A stretch of 64,000 bases of DNA from Lacrimispora xylanisolvens (GCF_002934545.1 NZ_PTJA01000007.1:219224-283223), one strand, 5' to 3'; shown: positions 32,906 to 42,834, counted from the stretch's first letter. Notes: a model not told the origin generated them from the letters alone. A program made the numbers and translations.

Positions 32906-35086
32906 CTACTCGATACCGCGTTTAAAATGTCCCCTCGTAAATTCCGGCAGATTCATTTCTGCCTTTTTCCCCCTTAGAAACTCGTCTGAAAAAGCCTTAA
33001 TAATGGTTTCTGTCTCTCCTGGACCCTCGGTTGTAAATTGAAGTCTTAAAGAGGCGGGTGATAAAGAACTCACGGTATCACTTAATCCCAAAAGAGAAAG
33101 GGGTGCTGAGTTATAAATGGAATTGTAGCAAAATACACAATGGTTTCTTACAGGAAATTCTTTTCCCATACGATCTTTTAAATTTAATTCAACCGGCGTC
33201 TTATCACACCGCTCCATTCCCTGGTGAATGCACTGCGCTGTCACCATCATTGGAAGACGACCGTAGATTAACAGTTCTCCTGGAATCTCTAGCTTTTCCA
33301 ATTCTCTGCTGTTTAATTCCACAGGCCAGGTGATCTCATCTGCACCAAGATTCTTAAGCATCTTTTGTGCCTGGTTATTCATTCCATATACGCCGAAATC
33401 AAAAACAAGATTTCCTCTTATGCCTGTCTTCTTTAAATAACCCGGTTCTTCCATGGAACGGATTAAAAAGCCGTCAAAACCTGCTTCTTTTAAATAGTTC
33501 TGATGACGGTCAAAGAACAGCTGGGCTTCGGTTCGGAAAATATGAGGCATGGTCAGATAACACTCTTTTCCCTTTTCATGGCACACATTTACATATTGAC
33601 TCCACCGTTCCGATTCAAAATGAGCTGCTTCTATATAAAGTCTGTATACATCGGGATTGCAAACCACTGCGTCAAAACATTCTGGCTTTTCAAGAGAAAC
33701 AGTAAGTTTTGCCGGCTCAGATACTGGAATTTTTAAAACATTATTACCTTCACCAGAAACTTCATTCTGTGGGTATTCTCTTTTGTATTCCCGAAGTATC
33801 TCTGCCTCCAGTTCTTCCAGACCTCTGCGCCTTAACTCATTCAGTGCCTGAACAGGAACAAAGACATTGCCATTAATCTCTGCCTCCAGGTTCTCAAATA
33901 AAAATGGAGTATTCCCTGTTTTGTTCAGCTGCTTTAACACTTTTTCTTCTGACATCGGCTGGTTTAAAGCCGTCATTACAAGATCTCCTTCTATCACAAT
34001 GCGATGTTCCTGTGACGCAAGGGTCAGGGAAGCCTTTTCTCCTTCTGAAAGGAAAATCTTACCGCTAACGGCCACTTTTAACTGCTTATCCACATATTCA
34101 CGGTCAAGCATATCAAATAACTGATTGTTCCCCTCCCTGAATGACGGTTTTTCCTTCCATACTATCATATCTCTGCCATTATGTTTCTTATAATAGCCGT
34201 CTGTCTGTCCGCCTCTGTCAAAGAGATCCAGAAGTACTTTTCTGTCTCCGTCTTCTACTTTATAACCGTTTCTGCCTTTTTCCAGATAAAGATCCGCATA
34301 TTTGCGGTAAATGCTTACCACTCCGGCCGTATATCTGGGACTTTTCATTCTGCCCTCGATCTTCATGGAATAGACTCCGGCCTCTATCATATCCGGTATC
34401 AGATCCAATGTACTTAAATCTTTCAGACTTAAGCAGTAACGCTCCTCTTTTTTCCCAAGAGTCTTTCCCTTATCTTTTACATCAAACGGAAGACGGCAGG
34501 TCTGAGCACATCTTCCACGGTTCCCACTTCTGCCCCCGATGAGACTGCTGAAAAGACACTGACCGGAATAACAATAGCAGAGAGCCCCATGAACAAAGCT
34601 TTCGATTTCTACATCAACCTGCTGGTGAATCTGCCGGATCTCTTTTAATGACAGTTCCCTGGCAGTTACGACCCGTTCTGCACCAAGCTCCTTTAAAAGC
34701 CCGGCTCCATAAACTCCGGTAATCGTCATCTGTGTGCTGGCATGAATGGGAAGATCCGGAAAATGCTCCCTTACAAAAGAAAGCACTCCCAAGTCCTGAA
34801 CAATAACAGCATCAAGTCCCTGACGATAGTAAGGAAGAAGGTACTCAAAAAGTTCCTTCATCTCCTGTTCTTTCATAAGAGTATTGACAGTTAAATAGAG
34901 TTTTCTACCATGAAGATGAACATAGTCAATGGCCTCCAGCAGCTTGTCCTCTCCTGGATTTTCTGCGAATGCTCTGGCCCCGAACCGGCTTCCTCCAATA
35001 TATACTGCATCTGCGCCTGCGGCTACTGCCGCTTTCATGCTTTCAAACGAGCCTGCCGGAGCAAGGATCTCAACTATTTTTTTCAC
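32906..35086 (-). CDS. U32-family peptidase-like protein with C-terminal DUF3656-type region
   Basis: 726 residues. The N-terminal U32 domain (1-390) reads ILAPAGSFESMKAAVAAGADAVYIGG, FVHGALCYCYSGQCLFSSL, GGRSGNRGRCAQTCRLPF and MKIEGRMKSPRYTA; clustered cysteines suggest an Fe-S or redox centre as in RlhA/TrhP. Relatives of this architecture hydroxylate RNA bases (E. coli RlhA on 23S rRNA), so RNA modification is more likely than proteolysis. The best start is GTG 35086, with GGAGG five nt upstream; a TTG at 35098 lies inside that site. Confidence 0.9.
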   Translation of the reverse strand: MKKIVEILAPAGSFESMKAAVAAGADAVYIGGSRFGARAFAENPGEDKLLEAIDYVHLHGRKLYLTVNTLMKEQEMKELFEYLLPYYRQGLDAVIVQDLGVLSFVREHFPDLPIHASTQMTITGVYGAGLLKELGAERVVTARELSLKEIRQIHQQVDVEIESFVHGALCYCYSGQCLFSSLIGGRSGNRGRCAQTCRLPFDVKDKGKTLGKKEERYCLSLKDLSTLDLIPDMIEAGVYSMKIEGRMKSPRYTAGVVSIYRKYADLYLEKGRNGYKVEDGDRKVLLDLFDRGGQTDGYYKKHNGRDMIVWKEKPSFREGNNQLFDMLDREYVDKQLKVAVSGKIFLSEGEKASLTLASQEHRIVIEGDLVMTALNQPMSEEKVLKQLNKTGNTPFLFENLEAEINGNVFVPVQALNELRRRGLEELEAEILREYKREYPQNEVSGEGNNVLKIPVSEPAKLTVSLEKPECFDAVVCNPDVYRLYIEAAHFESERWSQYVNVCHEKGKECYLTMPHIFRTEAQLFFDRHQNYLKEAGFDGFLIRSMEEPGYLKKTGIRGNLVFDFGVYGMNNQAQKMLKNLGADEITWPVELNSRELEKLEIPGELLIYGRLPMMVTAQCIHQGMERCDKTPVELNLKDRMGKEFPVRNHCVFCYNSIYNSAPLSLLGLSDTVSSLSPASLRLQFTTEGPGETETIIKAFSDEFLRGKKAEMNLPEFTRGHFKRGIE

Positions 35087-35126
35087 ATCTGCCTCCAAAA
35101 ATATCAGTAATTAATTTCTGATTGAT

Positions 35127-35169
35127 AAAAAGGAGGAGGTCACGGAAAATCCATGAAACACCCCCTCCT
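35127..35169 (-). terminator. Hairpin terminator after zapA
   Basis: Outer arms AGGAGG (35131-35136) and CCTCCT (35164-35169) with an inner pairing CACGG/CCATG; the minus strand continues with TTTTT (35131-35127). Confidence 0.7.
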
Positions 35170-35172
35170 GCC

Positions 35173-35541
35173 TTATTCATTCCTGTCTGAACCAGAAGAT
35201 TTCTTTAGTCCGGCCAGTTCTGTTTTCACTGCCTCCAGCTTCATCTGAGTTGCAACCAGCTCATGCTTTAAACTGTAGGTTTCCTTCTCCATCTCAGTCT
35301 TTTGCTGCTCCAGCCTTGCTATCTGTTCTCTGGCCTTAAAATAATCATCTGCCATATTTAACTCTATCATAACGTTCTGGTATTCTGCACTCTGCTTCGT
35401 GAATCCTTCCCGACGTTTTAAAGTTATGATCATCTCATTGATGTAGCTGGCAAGGCGCTGTATATATCCCTCTTCTTCACTGCCGCCAAGTGCATAAATC
35501 TTGCCATCAATCAAAACTTCTGTATATTGCTTGGAATTCAT
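35173..35541 (-). CDS. zapA: Cell division protein ZapA
   Basis: 122 residues: N-terminal ZapA domain (about 1-75; YTEVLIDGKIYALGGSEEEGYIQRLASYINEM) and a C-terminal coiled coil (about 70-115). ZapA bundles FtsZ filaments at the division ring. Length and layout are typical of Firmicutes. It lies between ruvB and the U32/FtsW/PBP genes, with its own terminator downstream. Confidence 0.93.
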   Translation of the reverse strand: MNSKQYTEVLIDGKIYALGGSEEEGYIQRLASYINEMIITLKRREGFTKQSAEYQNVMIELNMADDYFKAREQIARLEQQKTEMEKETYSLKHELVATQMKLEAVKTELAGLKKSSGSDRNE

Positions 35542-35623
35542 GTTGTTCTCTCCCTGTTATCATTTGCTCTTTCTTTACTATATCATACTTTACACAGTTA
35601 GGAAAGTTCTAAAATTCAGGCAG

Positions 35624-36631
35624 TTATGACTCCATGGGGATACCAAGATGCCCATAAGCCCGTTCCGTCGCTACCCGTCCTCTGGACGTCCGGTTTAAAA
35701 ATCCATTCATCAGAAGATAGGGTTCATATACATCTTCCAGGGTTCCCGCATCCTCACCCAAAGCAGCAGCAAGGGTATCAAGGCCAACAGGACCACCGGC
35801 AAATTTTTCAATTACTGTGGTAAGAATTGCGCGGTCGTTATAATCCAGTCCAAATTTATCCACATCCAGTATATCAAGAGCGAAATCAGCCACTTCCCTG
35901 GTAATCACTCCATGGTACTTAACCTGGGCAAAATCCCGCACTCTCTTTAACAGGCGGTTTGCCAGTCTTGGTGTCCCTCTGGAACGCCTGGCAATCTCCA
36001 CCGCTCCCTCTTCCTCGATTTCCACCCCCAGAACATCTGCGGATCGGGATACAATTATCTTTAACTCATCTGGTGTATAAAATTCCAGCTTTTGAACTAC
36101 TCCAAAACGATCCCGAAGGGGTGCCGTCAAAAGTCCGGCTCTGGTGGTGGCTCCCACCAGGGTAAACTTAGGAAGGTCCAGCCGGATGGATCTGGCTGCC
36201 GAGTCTTTTCCAAGCATGATATCAATGGCGAAATCCTCCATGGCGGGATAAAGTACTTCCTCCACCTGCCGGTTTAAGCGGTGAATCTCATCCACAAACA
36301 AGACATCGCCTTCCTGAAGATTATTTAAAATAGCTGCCATCTCACCCGGCTTTTCTATGGCGGGGCCTGAAGTAACTTTCATGTTCACGCCCATCTCATT
36401 GGCAATAATACCGGAAAGAGTGGTCTTTCCAAGTCCAGGAGGACCATAGAACAATACATGGTCTAAGGATTCTCCTCTGGCTTTTGCCGCTTCAATATAT
36501 ACTTTTAAATTGGTCCGGATCTTCTCCTGTCCGATATATTCATTCAGACTTCTGGGCCTTAAATTCGGTTCAATTTTCTTATCTTCTTCTGTTAACTCTG
36601 TGGTTATTATTCTACGCTCCATCTTCGCCAT
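35624..36631 (-). CDS. ruvB: Holliday junction branch-migration ATPase RuvB
   Basis: 335-residue AAA+ motor: Walker [10 protein letters not shown], Walker [10 protein letters not shown], sensor 1 GATTRAGLL, arginine finger region PLRDRFG, and C-terminal winged helix (about 255-330; [17 protein letters not shown]). RuvB drives branch migration with RuvA during homologous recombination. It follows ruvA by 13 nt. The start (ATG 36631) has only a weak CAGGG site; ATG 36622 is an alternative. Confidence 0.98.
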   Translation of the reverse strand: MAKMERRIITTELTEEDKKIEPNLRPRSLNEYIGQEKIRTNLKVYIEAAKARGESLDHVLFYGPPGLGKTTLSGIIANEMGVNMKVTSGPAIEKPGEMAAILNNLQEGDVLFVDEIHRLNRQVEEVLYPAMEDFAIDIMLGKDSAARSIRLDLPKFTLVGATTRAGLLTAPLRDRFGVVQKLEFYTPDELKIIVSRSADVLGVEIEEEGAVEIARRSRGTPRLANRLLKRVRDFAQVKYHGVITREVADFALDILDVDKFGLDYNDRAILTTVIEKFAGGPVGLDTLAAALGEDAGTLEDVYEPYLLMNGFLNRTSRGRVATERAYGHLGIPMES

Positions 36632-36644
36632 ACCCTGTTATATT

Positions 36645-37253
36645 CTATATAAATGCCAAATGCTTTAAGGAAGCCTTTAAGACATCCTCCACAGACATGG
36701 TGTCCGTTACCTCTACCTGACGCACCGCACGTCCGGCTTCCGCAGGAGAATAACCAAGTGCAGTGAGTGCATCAATGGCCTCACCAGTGACTCCGGTCTC
36801 TTTTCCCAGCTCATTCACCGCCTCTTTAAAGGCAGCTGGGATCATATCTTCTATATCAATCTTATCCTTTAAATCCAGAATAATTCTCTGAGCAGTTTTC
36901 GCACCTACGCCAGGCGCCTTGGAAATAGCCTTTGCATCTCCTGATATCACCGCTCTTTTTAAATCATCCGGATCCATGGCAGACAAAATCCCCAGTGCTC
37001 CTTTGGGGCCAATTCCATTCACACTGATCAGCTGCTTAAACATCTTTAGATCCTGGCGGGACAAGAAGCCGTAGAGACACATGGCATCCTCTCTCACCTG
37101 AAAATATGTATATAACTTTACTTCCCTGCCGACGCCCGGAAGCTTCTCAAATACAGACAGGGGAATGAAAATTTCATACCCCACGTTTCCGCACTCAATT
37201 ACGACACAGTCTCCTGTCATCTCGGCAATCGGTCCTTTTACGAAAGAAATCAC
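36645..37253 (-). CDS. ruvA: Holliday junction DNA-binding protein RuvA
   Basis: 202 residues: N-terminal OB domain (1-65), helix-hairpin-helix domain with LISVNGIGPKGALGILS and KAPGVGAKTAQRIILDLKDK (about 70-140), and C-terminal RuvB-binding domain (about 155-202, LTALGYSPAEAGRAV). Tetramers hold the four-way junction for RuvB. The start codon is GTG (37253) with AAGGAG upstream. RuvC is not adjacent, as is usual for clostridia. Confidence 0.98.
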   Translation of the reverse strand: MISFVKGPIAEMTGDCVVIECGNVGYEIFIPLSVFEKLPGVGREVKLYTYFQVREDAMCLYGFLSRQDLKMFKQLISVNGIGPKGALGILSAMDPDDLKRAVISGDAKAISKAPGVGAKTAQRIILDLKDKIDIEDMIPAAFKEAVNELGKETGVTGEAIDALTALGYSPAEAGRAVRQVEVTDTMSVEDVLKASLKHLAFI

Positions 37254-37431
37254 TCTGCAGTTCTCCTTTTATGCCTTGCAAATACTTTTGTAAAACCATT
37301 CCTTTGATTTTTATCATAGCATACTGCCAGTTGATATGCAAGTAATTGATCGAACAAATATTCTGTACTCCGTTGACGAACCAGAAAGCTTTGGCTATAA
37401 TTAAGAAGCGAAAGAAAGGACGAAACTGCCG

Positions 37432-38526
37432 ATGATCACTCTAAAAAAACAAATAGCCTTTGAAGAAACCTATCCCCTTCACCGTCTGGGAAACCGGGAG
37501 GAGCTTCTGTTCTTTGACATAGAAACCACCGGATTTTCAGGGGAGTATTCCACTCTCTACTTAATTGGATGTGTCTATTACAGGAACGGGGTCTGGAATC
37601 TGGTTCAATGGTTTGCCGATACTCTGGATTCGGAAAAAGAGCTTCTTGTAACCTTTTTCGAATTTCTTAAAAGTTTTAAAAAAGTAATTCATTTTAACGG
37701 GGATGGATTTGATATTCCTTATCTGTTAAAGCGTTGCCATGCCTATGGGTTTGACTATAATTTTTCAGGCACCGAAAGCCTGGACATCTATAAAAAAATC
37801 CGTCCATACCGGAATCTTTTAGGTCTTTCAAGCATGAAGCAGAAAGCCATTGAAGCATTCCTGGGTGTGGAACGGAAGGATCTTTATTCCGGCGGACAGC
37901 TGATTGAAGTTTATAAAGATTACTTATTTTCCAGGGACCAGTACCTTTTTGATTTACTGATCCTACATAATGAAGACGATTTAAAAGGTATGCCCTTAAT
38001 TCTCCCCATTTTAAACTACCCGGATTTTCTGGAGCATGACTTTTCATTGTCAGACCAGGAGCTTATTATCAATCCCGATTTACTCGGGCGGGAGCAGCAT
38101 CTTCTTAAACTGACCCTTGAAAATGGTTTCTCTGTACCTGTGGGATTTTCAAAAGCCAATTCCATGGTCAGGGCAACGGCAGACGGCAGAGAGCTCACCC
38201 TTCTCATCGACCTGTATGAGGGAGAACTGAAATACTTTTATCCGGATTACAAAAATTACTATTATCTCATATATGAAGACAGAGCCATTCATAAAAGTGT
38301 GGCAGAATACGTGGACAAAGAAGCGCGGGTGAAGGCGTCTGCAAAAAACTGCTATATCCGGCAGACCGGCTGCTATGTACCTCAGTTTTCTCCTTTATGG
38401 ACACCCGTTCTTCAGTATCAGTGGAAAGATAAGATCACGTATTTTGCATATGACCCAAAGTTCTTTCAGGATCAGGTGAAGCTTCAGGCTTATATCCGCC
38501 ACCTGTTCGATCATCTTTCTTCTTAA
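37432..38526 (+). CDS. YprB-like ribonuclease H-fold (DEDD) exonuclease
   Basis: 364 residues. An RNase H-like 3'-5' exonuclease domain (about 15-195) has the DEDD residues in LLFFDIETTGFSG, VIHFNGDGFDIPYL and LHNEDDLKGM. The C-terminal part is unassigned. YprB of B. subtilis has this architecture; its substrate is unknown. AAAGGAC precedes ATG 37432. Divergent from ruvA and convergent with the AraC regulator gene, only 5 nt apart. Confidence 0.88.
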   Translation: MITLKKQIAFEETYPLHRLGNREELLFFDIETTGFSGEYSTLYLIGCVYYRNGVWNLVQWFADTLDSEKELLVTFFEFLKSFKKVIHFNGDGFDIPYLLKRCHAYGFDYNFSGTESLDIYKKIRPYRNLLGLSSMKQKAIEAFLGVERKDLYSGGQLIEVYKDYLFSRDQYLFDLLILHNEDDLKGMPLILPILNYPDFLEHDFSLSDQELIINPDLLGREQHLLKLTLENGFSVPVGFSKANSMVRATADGRELTLLIDLYEGELKYFYPDYKNYYYLIYEDRAIHKSVAEYVDKEARVKASAKNCYIRQTGCYVPQFSPLWTPVLQYQWKDKITYFAYDPKFFQDQVKLQAYIRHLFDHLSS

Positions 38527-38531
38527 ACCGT

Positions 38532-39341
38532 TTATCGGATCCCCTGCATTTTACGGAAGTCTCTTGGAGATACACCTTTGATCTTTTTAAAGGCATCTCC
38601 AAAGTAATTTCCGTCACCAAACCCGCATTCAAGTGCAATATCTGTCACAGATTTTGAAGTATTGATTAACTGCTGGGCAGCTTCCCGGATCCGGATATTG
38701 GTTAAATACTCTTTAAATCCAAATCCTGTTACTGATTTAAATTTTCTGGAGAAATAGGCAGGACTCATATGGATCATTTCTGCAACTTCATTCAAAGTCA
38801 GAGGTGCTCCGAAGTTATGGTAGATATATTCCGCCGCTTCTTCTATGGCTTTTTCACCAACCTCCATCTTCCCTGCAACCGGTCTGGCTTCCTGACATCT
38901 GGAAAGAAAAATCAGTAATTCATATAGATAATTTCTCATCATCATGGGAGAATATCCATCCTGACCAGCTCCCTCATAAACCATTTTCTGAATTAATTCT
39001 TCCGCGTAGGACCTGCTGCCTGCCGGTATGGAGACTTTGGAGCTTTGGAATAAAGAATCTGTCAGATGGTAACCGCAGCTTTGAGTCATGTCATTTAAAT
39101 ATTCCTGATCAAAGCTTAAAGTGATCCTTTCGTTGACCGGACTGGAATAATTAGTAGTCCTGTGGATTTCACCAGGTGTGATGAATACCATATCACCTGG
39201 TTCCAGATAATATAAGCTGTGATTAATAAATATTTTACAATGCCCCGATACCAGGTAGAACAGTTCATAATAAGGGTGCCAATGGCTTTTCCACATATTA
39301 AATTCATAAGGACGTCTTGTCCTGCTGATTTGAAATTCCAT
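38532..39341 (-). CDS. AraC-family transcriptional regulator with cupin sensor
   Basis: 269 residues: N-terminal cupin-type domain (about 15-95; HWHPYYELFYLVSGHCKIFIN, LEPGDMVFITPGEIHRT) and two C-terminal AraC HTH motifs (about 165-265; LTLNEVAEMIHMSPAYFSRKFK, VTDIALECGFGDGNYFGDAFKK). Such regulators usually sense sugars. It is 7 nt downstream of the DUF5662-like gene, and no sugar-utilisation genes are nearby, so its target is distant or unknown. Confidence 0.93.
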   Translation of the reverse strand: MEFQISRTRRPYEFNMWKSHWHPYYELFYLVSGHCKIFINHSLYYLEPGDMVFITPGEIHRTTNYSSPVNERITLSFDQEYLNDMTQSCGYHLTDSLFQSSKVSIPAGSRSYAEELIQKMVYEGAGQDGYSPMMMRNYLYELLIFLSRCQEARPVAGKMEVGEKAIEEAAEYIYHNFGAPLTLNEVAEMIHMSPAYFSRKFKSVTGFGFKEYLTNIRIREAAQQLINTSKSVTDIALECGFGDGNYFGDAFKKIKGVSPRDFRKMQGIR

Positions 39342-39348
39342 AATTTCT

Positions 39349-39894
39349 TTAATAGTCCCCTTTTTTTAACAATTCTCTGATGTAGGAAAACGTTTTTTTC
39401 TCTCCTTCCTCTTTTAACATGATAAGAAGGGTTTCTAAAAGTCTTTCCGTCTCAGGCGCAACAATCATATAAGCCTTCCCCTGTACGTAATATTCCCAGG
39501 GAGATGCATCCGTATAATCTTTCCCCTTATAGGTCTTAGACGCTGCAATCCGGTCCATGACCATCTCCACCAGATATTTAAGAGGCATTTTGTAACCAAT
39601 CATTCCTTTTGACGGATCCATGGAGAAATCGATCCAGTATTCACAGTGATGCTTGTTTCGCCCTTTGTGATGAAGCCATGCTTTGGAAAAGCCTTTGTCT
39701 TCAATTTCAGCCGCATTGGGACTTCTGTTTCCCTGATAATATAAGACACCTGGTATGAATTCTTCCAGACTGTATTTGGAAAGATCGTGAAGCAGGCCCT
39801 GCTTTATCAGACCTACCCGAAAGCAGTTTTTCATAACCCGGATTTTGTGTATATGAATGGTACAAAAATGTCCCCAAAAGTTTTTAAGTTTCAT
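39349..39894 (-). CDS. DUF5662-family protein
   Basis: 181-residue soluble protein. Histidine- and acid-rich blocks (GLLHDLSKYSLEEF, AWLHHKGRNKHHCEYWIDF, MVMDRIAASKTYKGKDYTDASPWEYY) resemble an HD-type metal-binding helical fold; the family is common in Lachnospiraceae and uncharacterised. AGGAAGGA precedes ATG 39894. First gene of a two-gene unit with the AraC regulator. Confidence 0.8.
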   Translation of the reverse strand: MKLKNFWGHFCTIHIHKIRVMKNCFRVGLIKQGLLHDLSKYSLEEFIPGVLYYQGNRSPNAAEIEDKGFSKAWLHHKGRNKHHCEYWIDFSMDPSKGMIGYKMPLKYLVEMVMDRIAASKTYKGKDYTDASPWEYYVQGKAYMIVAPETERLLETLLIMLKEEGEKKTFSYIRELLKKGDY

Positions 39895-40017
39895 ATTTAT
39901 CCTTCCTGTCCCAACGTAAAATCTTCACCCATTTTATCACAAATACCTATGATTTTACCACATATTTTTCGGTTTCATTTTTTTAAGAGAATTCTTGTTT
40001 TTTATGGTGGAAAATGT

Positions 40018-40046
40018 TTGACACCTTACCCATTTTATGCTATTCT
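40018..40046 (+). promoter_or_regulatory. Promoter of the cold-shock gene
   Basis: TTGACA (40018-40023), exact 17-nt spacer, TATTCT (40041-40046). About 50 nt of leader precede the start codon, which may include the structured 5' UTR typical of cold-shock mRNAs. Confidence 0.85.
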
Positions 40047-40105
40047 TAGGGAAGTTACAGATATCCTGTAACAGTACAATTTATAGTCGTTTTGGAGGTA
40101 TCATA

Positions 40106-40303
40106 ATGAAAGGTACAGTTAAGTGGTTTAACAACCAAAAGGGTTACGGATTTATTTCCGACGAACAGGGTAACGATGTATTCGTTCACTACTCAGGTCT
40201 CAACATGGATGGTTTCAAGTCTTTAGATGAAGGCGCTGCTGTAGAGTTCGATGTAGTAGATGGAGCTAAGGGTCCTCAGGCTACAAACGTTATCAAAATA
40301 TAA
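40106..40303 (+). CDS. Cold-shock protein (CspA family)
   Basis: 65-residue OB-fold single-strand nucleic-acid chaperone with RNP1 KGYGFIS and RNP2 VFVHYS. GGAGG is 7 nt before ATG 40106; an open frame reaching back to 40037 covers the leader and is not coding. Followed by a strong terminator. A second member is at 55734. Confidence 0.97.
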   Translation: MKGTVKWFNNQKGYGFISDEQGNDVFVHYSGLNMDGFKSLDEGAAVEFDVVDGAKGPQATNVIKI

Positions 40304-40372
40304 TCATTGACTTATCAGTGTACCTTTTTTCAATATAGGAAGAAGTTATATTGTTTCACATGATTACGATTG

Positions 40373-40398
40373 GAGCCATCCCCAGGATGGCTCTTTTT
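40373..40398 (+). terminator. Terminator of the cold-shock gene
   Basis: Stem GAGCCATCC (40373-40381) / GGATGGCTC (40385-40393), 3-nt loop, then TTTTT. Confidence 0.93.
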
Positions 40399-40417
40399 GA
40401 CGCTTCTATGATTTTGT

Positions 40418-41296
40418 TTATTTTGCTTTCTCGTATAACTCTGATAAATCTTCCACTGTAAATTCATAATGTTTGTTACAGAAATGGCAGTTTACTTCTA
40501 TGCTCTTTCCGTCCTCAATCATCTCTTCCAGTTCTTTTCTTCCAATGCTGATTAACGCCTTTTCAACCCGCTGTTTATCACAGTTACAGGTAAACTGTAC
40601 CGGTGTCTGCTCCATAATCTCCAGACCAAGTCCGCCCAGAATATAGGTCAGTATCATCTCCGGAGTTTTCCCTTCTTCCAAAAGAGAAGTCACTGAATGG
40701 ATCTCACCCAGTCTTTTTTCCAGTAATTCAATCATCTCTTCTGATGCTCCCGGAAGAAGCTGGATAATAAAACCGCCTGCCTGCTTTACCGTATTATCTT
40801 TGTTCATTAAAACACCAAGTGCTACGGAAGAAGGTGTCTGTTCTGAATTGGCATAATAATAGGTAAGATCTTCTGCGATTTCTCCGCCAACCAATATGGT
40901 CTGTCCCACATATGGCTCTTTTAAACCAATGTCCTGGATCACGCTTAAAACGCCTTCTCCAACAGCACCGCCCACATCCAGTTTTCCAAACTCATTGGGA
41001 GGCAGCATAACGCCTGGATTATATGCATATCCTTTTACATTTCCCTTGGAGTCCGCAGTTACAGTCAGACCTTCTATGGGACCGCTTCCCTGGATCTTAA
41101 TTGTAAGTAAATCCTCTTCTCCCTTCATCATAATCCCCATCATACCGCCAGCCGTTAAAAGTCTTCCTAACGCCGCCGTTGCCACAGGACTGGTATTATG
41201 AGCCTGTCTTGCATGCTCCACCAGATCCCTGGTAGTCGCTGCAAAAGCTCTGATCTGATGATCCCCTGCTGTCGCTCTTACAATATAATCAGCCAT
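40418..41296 (-). CDS. hslO: Redox-regulated chaperone Hsp33
   Basis: 292 residues. The substrate-binding domain (1-230) ends in the zinc switch CNC (Cys237, Cys239) and CHFC (Cys270, Cys273). Oxidative stress forms disulfides there, releases zinc and activates holdase activity. All four cysteines are present. It overlaps the methyltransferase gene upstream by 8 nt, so the two are cotranscribed. Confidence 0.97.
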   Translation of the reverse strand: MADYIVRATAGDHQIRAFAATTRDLVEHARQAHNTSPVATAALGRLLTAGGMMGIMMKGEEDLLTIKIQGSGPIEGLTVTADSKGNVKGYAYNPGVMLPPNEFGKLDVGGAVGEGVLSVIQDIGLKEPYVGQTILVGGEIAEDLTYYYANSEQTPSSVALGVLMNKDNTVKQAGGFIIQLLPGASEEMIELLEKRLGEIHSVTSLLEEGKTPEMILTYILGGLGLEIMEQTPVQFTCNCDKQRVEKALISIGRKELEEMIEDGKSIEVNCHFCNKHYEFTVEDLSELYEKAK

Positions 41297-42056
41297 TTAT
41301 TTGCTCCTTTCCATGCTCTCGCGCAATCAGATAAATTCGTTCACTGGTATCCTTAACCGGTTCCCTGGTAAAAGCATCGTATGCCTGTAAAAACTCCAGT
41401 CCGGCTTCCTTTAATGCCTTTTTAATCTCATCGATGGTATAAGCTCTCTGGTAATGGGTTTCCATATATTTCCGATACAGATCCTCTTCCTCTCTGATAA
41501 AGAGAGAAAGATCGTATTCGTTGATTTTTGTATCCTCATCATAAAAATTATCCCAGATAAAGCTGCATTCCTCCCTGTCTTCTGCAATGGTAGTATCTCC
41601 CATTACCGATTCATACTTATAAACCGTATTCAGGTCAAAGATAAAAACGCCGCCGGGATCAAGATAATTATTTACCAGCCGGAATACCTCCACCAGATCT
41701 TTGTAATCCAAGATATAGTTGATACAGTCACAGATACTTAAAACAGCCTTCACAGTGCCATAGAGTTCAAACTCTCTCATATCCTGCAGCAGATAAAGAA
41801 TATCCTTACCAGATTCTGCCCGCTTATCCATGGCAATCTGAAGCATATCTTCCGAGTTGTCCACTCCAATCATATCATAGCCTGCATCTGCAAGAAGCTC
41901 TGTAAGACTTCCTGTTCCGCAGCCTAAATCCAGAACCAGGCCGTCTTTCACCCCATACTCTTTTAAAAGGCCAGTCACATAACTGCACCAGTCTTCGTAT
42001 GGAATATTATCCATAAACAGGTCGTAGACTTCGGCAAAATTTGTATACGCTTCCAC
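41289..42056 (-). CDS. Class I SAM-dependent methyltransferase
   Basis: 255 residues with SAM motif I VLDLGCGTGSLTELLA (about residues 41-56), motif II MIGVDNSEDMLQIA and a C-terminal all-beta part. The group is widespread beside hslO or rsfS genes in Firmicutes and has no firm substrate. It overlaps hslO by 8 nt. AAGGAACTC lies before ATG 42056. Confidence 0.9.
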   Translation of the reverse strand: MEAYTNFAEVYDLFMDNIPYEDWCSYVTGLLKEYGVKDGLVLDLGCGTGSLTELLADAGYDMIGVDNSEDMLQIAMDKRAESGKDILYLLQDMREFELYGTVKAVLSICDCINYILDYKDLVEVFRLVNNYLDPGGVFIFDLNTVYKYESVMGDTTIAEDREECSFIWDNFYDEDTKINEYDLSLFIREEEDLYRKYMETHYQRAYTIDEIKKALKEAGLEFLQAYDAFTREPVKDTSERIYLIAREHGKEQING

Positions 42057-42102
42057 TTATGAGTTCCTTTCTTTATAGCGCTATTTCTCCCAATGGAAAA
42101 AC

Positions 42103-42134
42103 AAAGCAGGTAGCCCCGGAGAGGTACCTGCTTT
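42103..42134 (-). terminator. Terminator after the SEC-C protein gene
   Basis: Perfect 10-bp stem AAAGCAGGTA (42103-42112) / TACCTGCTTT (42125-42134); the minus strand continues GTTTTTCC. Confidence 0.85.
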
Positions 42135-42175
42135 CCTGTCTCATTGTCTCACTGCAATCGCAGCAACCGTTACAA

Positions 42176-42685
42176 TTACAGGTTCTGTCCGCAGCACTTT
42201 TTATATTTCTTGCCGCTGCCGCATGGACATGGATCATTTCTTCCGATTTTAGCACCCTTTACAATGGTTCCGGAAGCCTTCTGAGTCTTATAAAGTTCCT
42301 TCTTCTTTTCCTCTGTCAGGATCTGATCCCACTGGGGAAGGCTGTAGAGCCATTCCGCTTTTGCTTCTACCATATTATAATAAAGCTTTTCCGGATCGAT
42401 CTCAATTTTAACAACGGTATTCTCGTCCATCGTCTCAACAGGATTCTCGTAACCCTTTAAGCTTTCATTGATACCATCTAAAAATCCGGTCATAGTCTGC
42501 ACATCTGTGCCATATCTCTTAGCCAGTTCTTCAACGGTTCCTTCCACTACTTCTTCCGGCTTAGACAGAATATGTTCGTAAATTCCCTTTTCAACCTTAA
42601 AATACTGGGTCCATAATTCTTCTTTTTCTTTATCATCCAGACCTTCGCCGTATGCCAGATTTCTCCAATTTTCTAAAATAGTCAT
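42176..42685 (-). CDS. SEC-C zinc-motif protein
   Basis: 169 residues starting [20 protein letters not shown]. Helical middle and a C-terminal SEC-C motif [19 protein letters not shown] (about 148-166) that binds zinc with CxC…CC and in SecA contacts SecB and ribosomes. The role of such small proteins is unknown. ATG 42685 has AAGG 12 nt upstream, a little far; an in-frame ATG at 42697 abuts it. The longer frame back to 42859 runs through a terminator and is not coding. Confidence 0.85.
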   Translation of the reverse strand: MTILENWRNLAYGEGLDDKEKEELWTQYFKVEKGIYEHILSKPEEVVEGTVEELAKRYGTDVQTMTGFLDGINESLKGYENPVETMDENTVVKIEIDPEKLYYNMVEAKAEWLYSLPQWDQILTEEKKKELYKTQKASGTIVKGAKIGRNDPCPCGSGKKYKKCCGQNL

Positions 42686-42791
42686 GATTAAAACCATCCT
42701 TTTGTCTGTTCTTTCTTGTAATACTCCATCAAACAGTATATAACATATTGAAAAATTTTGCAATGCAGCTTTTAAGAAAAATACAAACTGC

Positions 42792-42834
42792 AAAAAATAC
42801 CCCACATGCGACGCCTTTGCCGCACATGGGGTAT
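42792..42834 (-). terminator. Terminator after the 42925-43434 gene
   Basis: Arms 42797-42810 and 42821-42834 (two internal mismatches), followed on the minus strand by TTTTTT. Confidence 0.85.

Noticed and set aside
40037..40105. Longer cold-shock protein
   Set aside because: This part is the promoter and leader; GGAGG supports ATG 40106.
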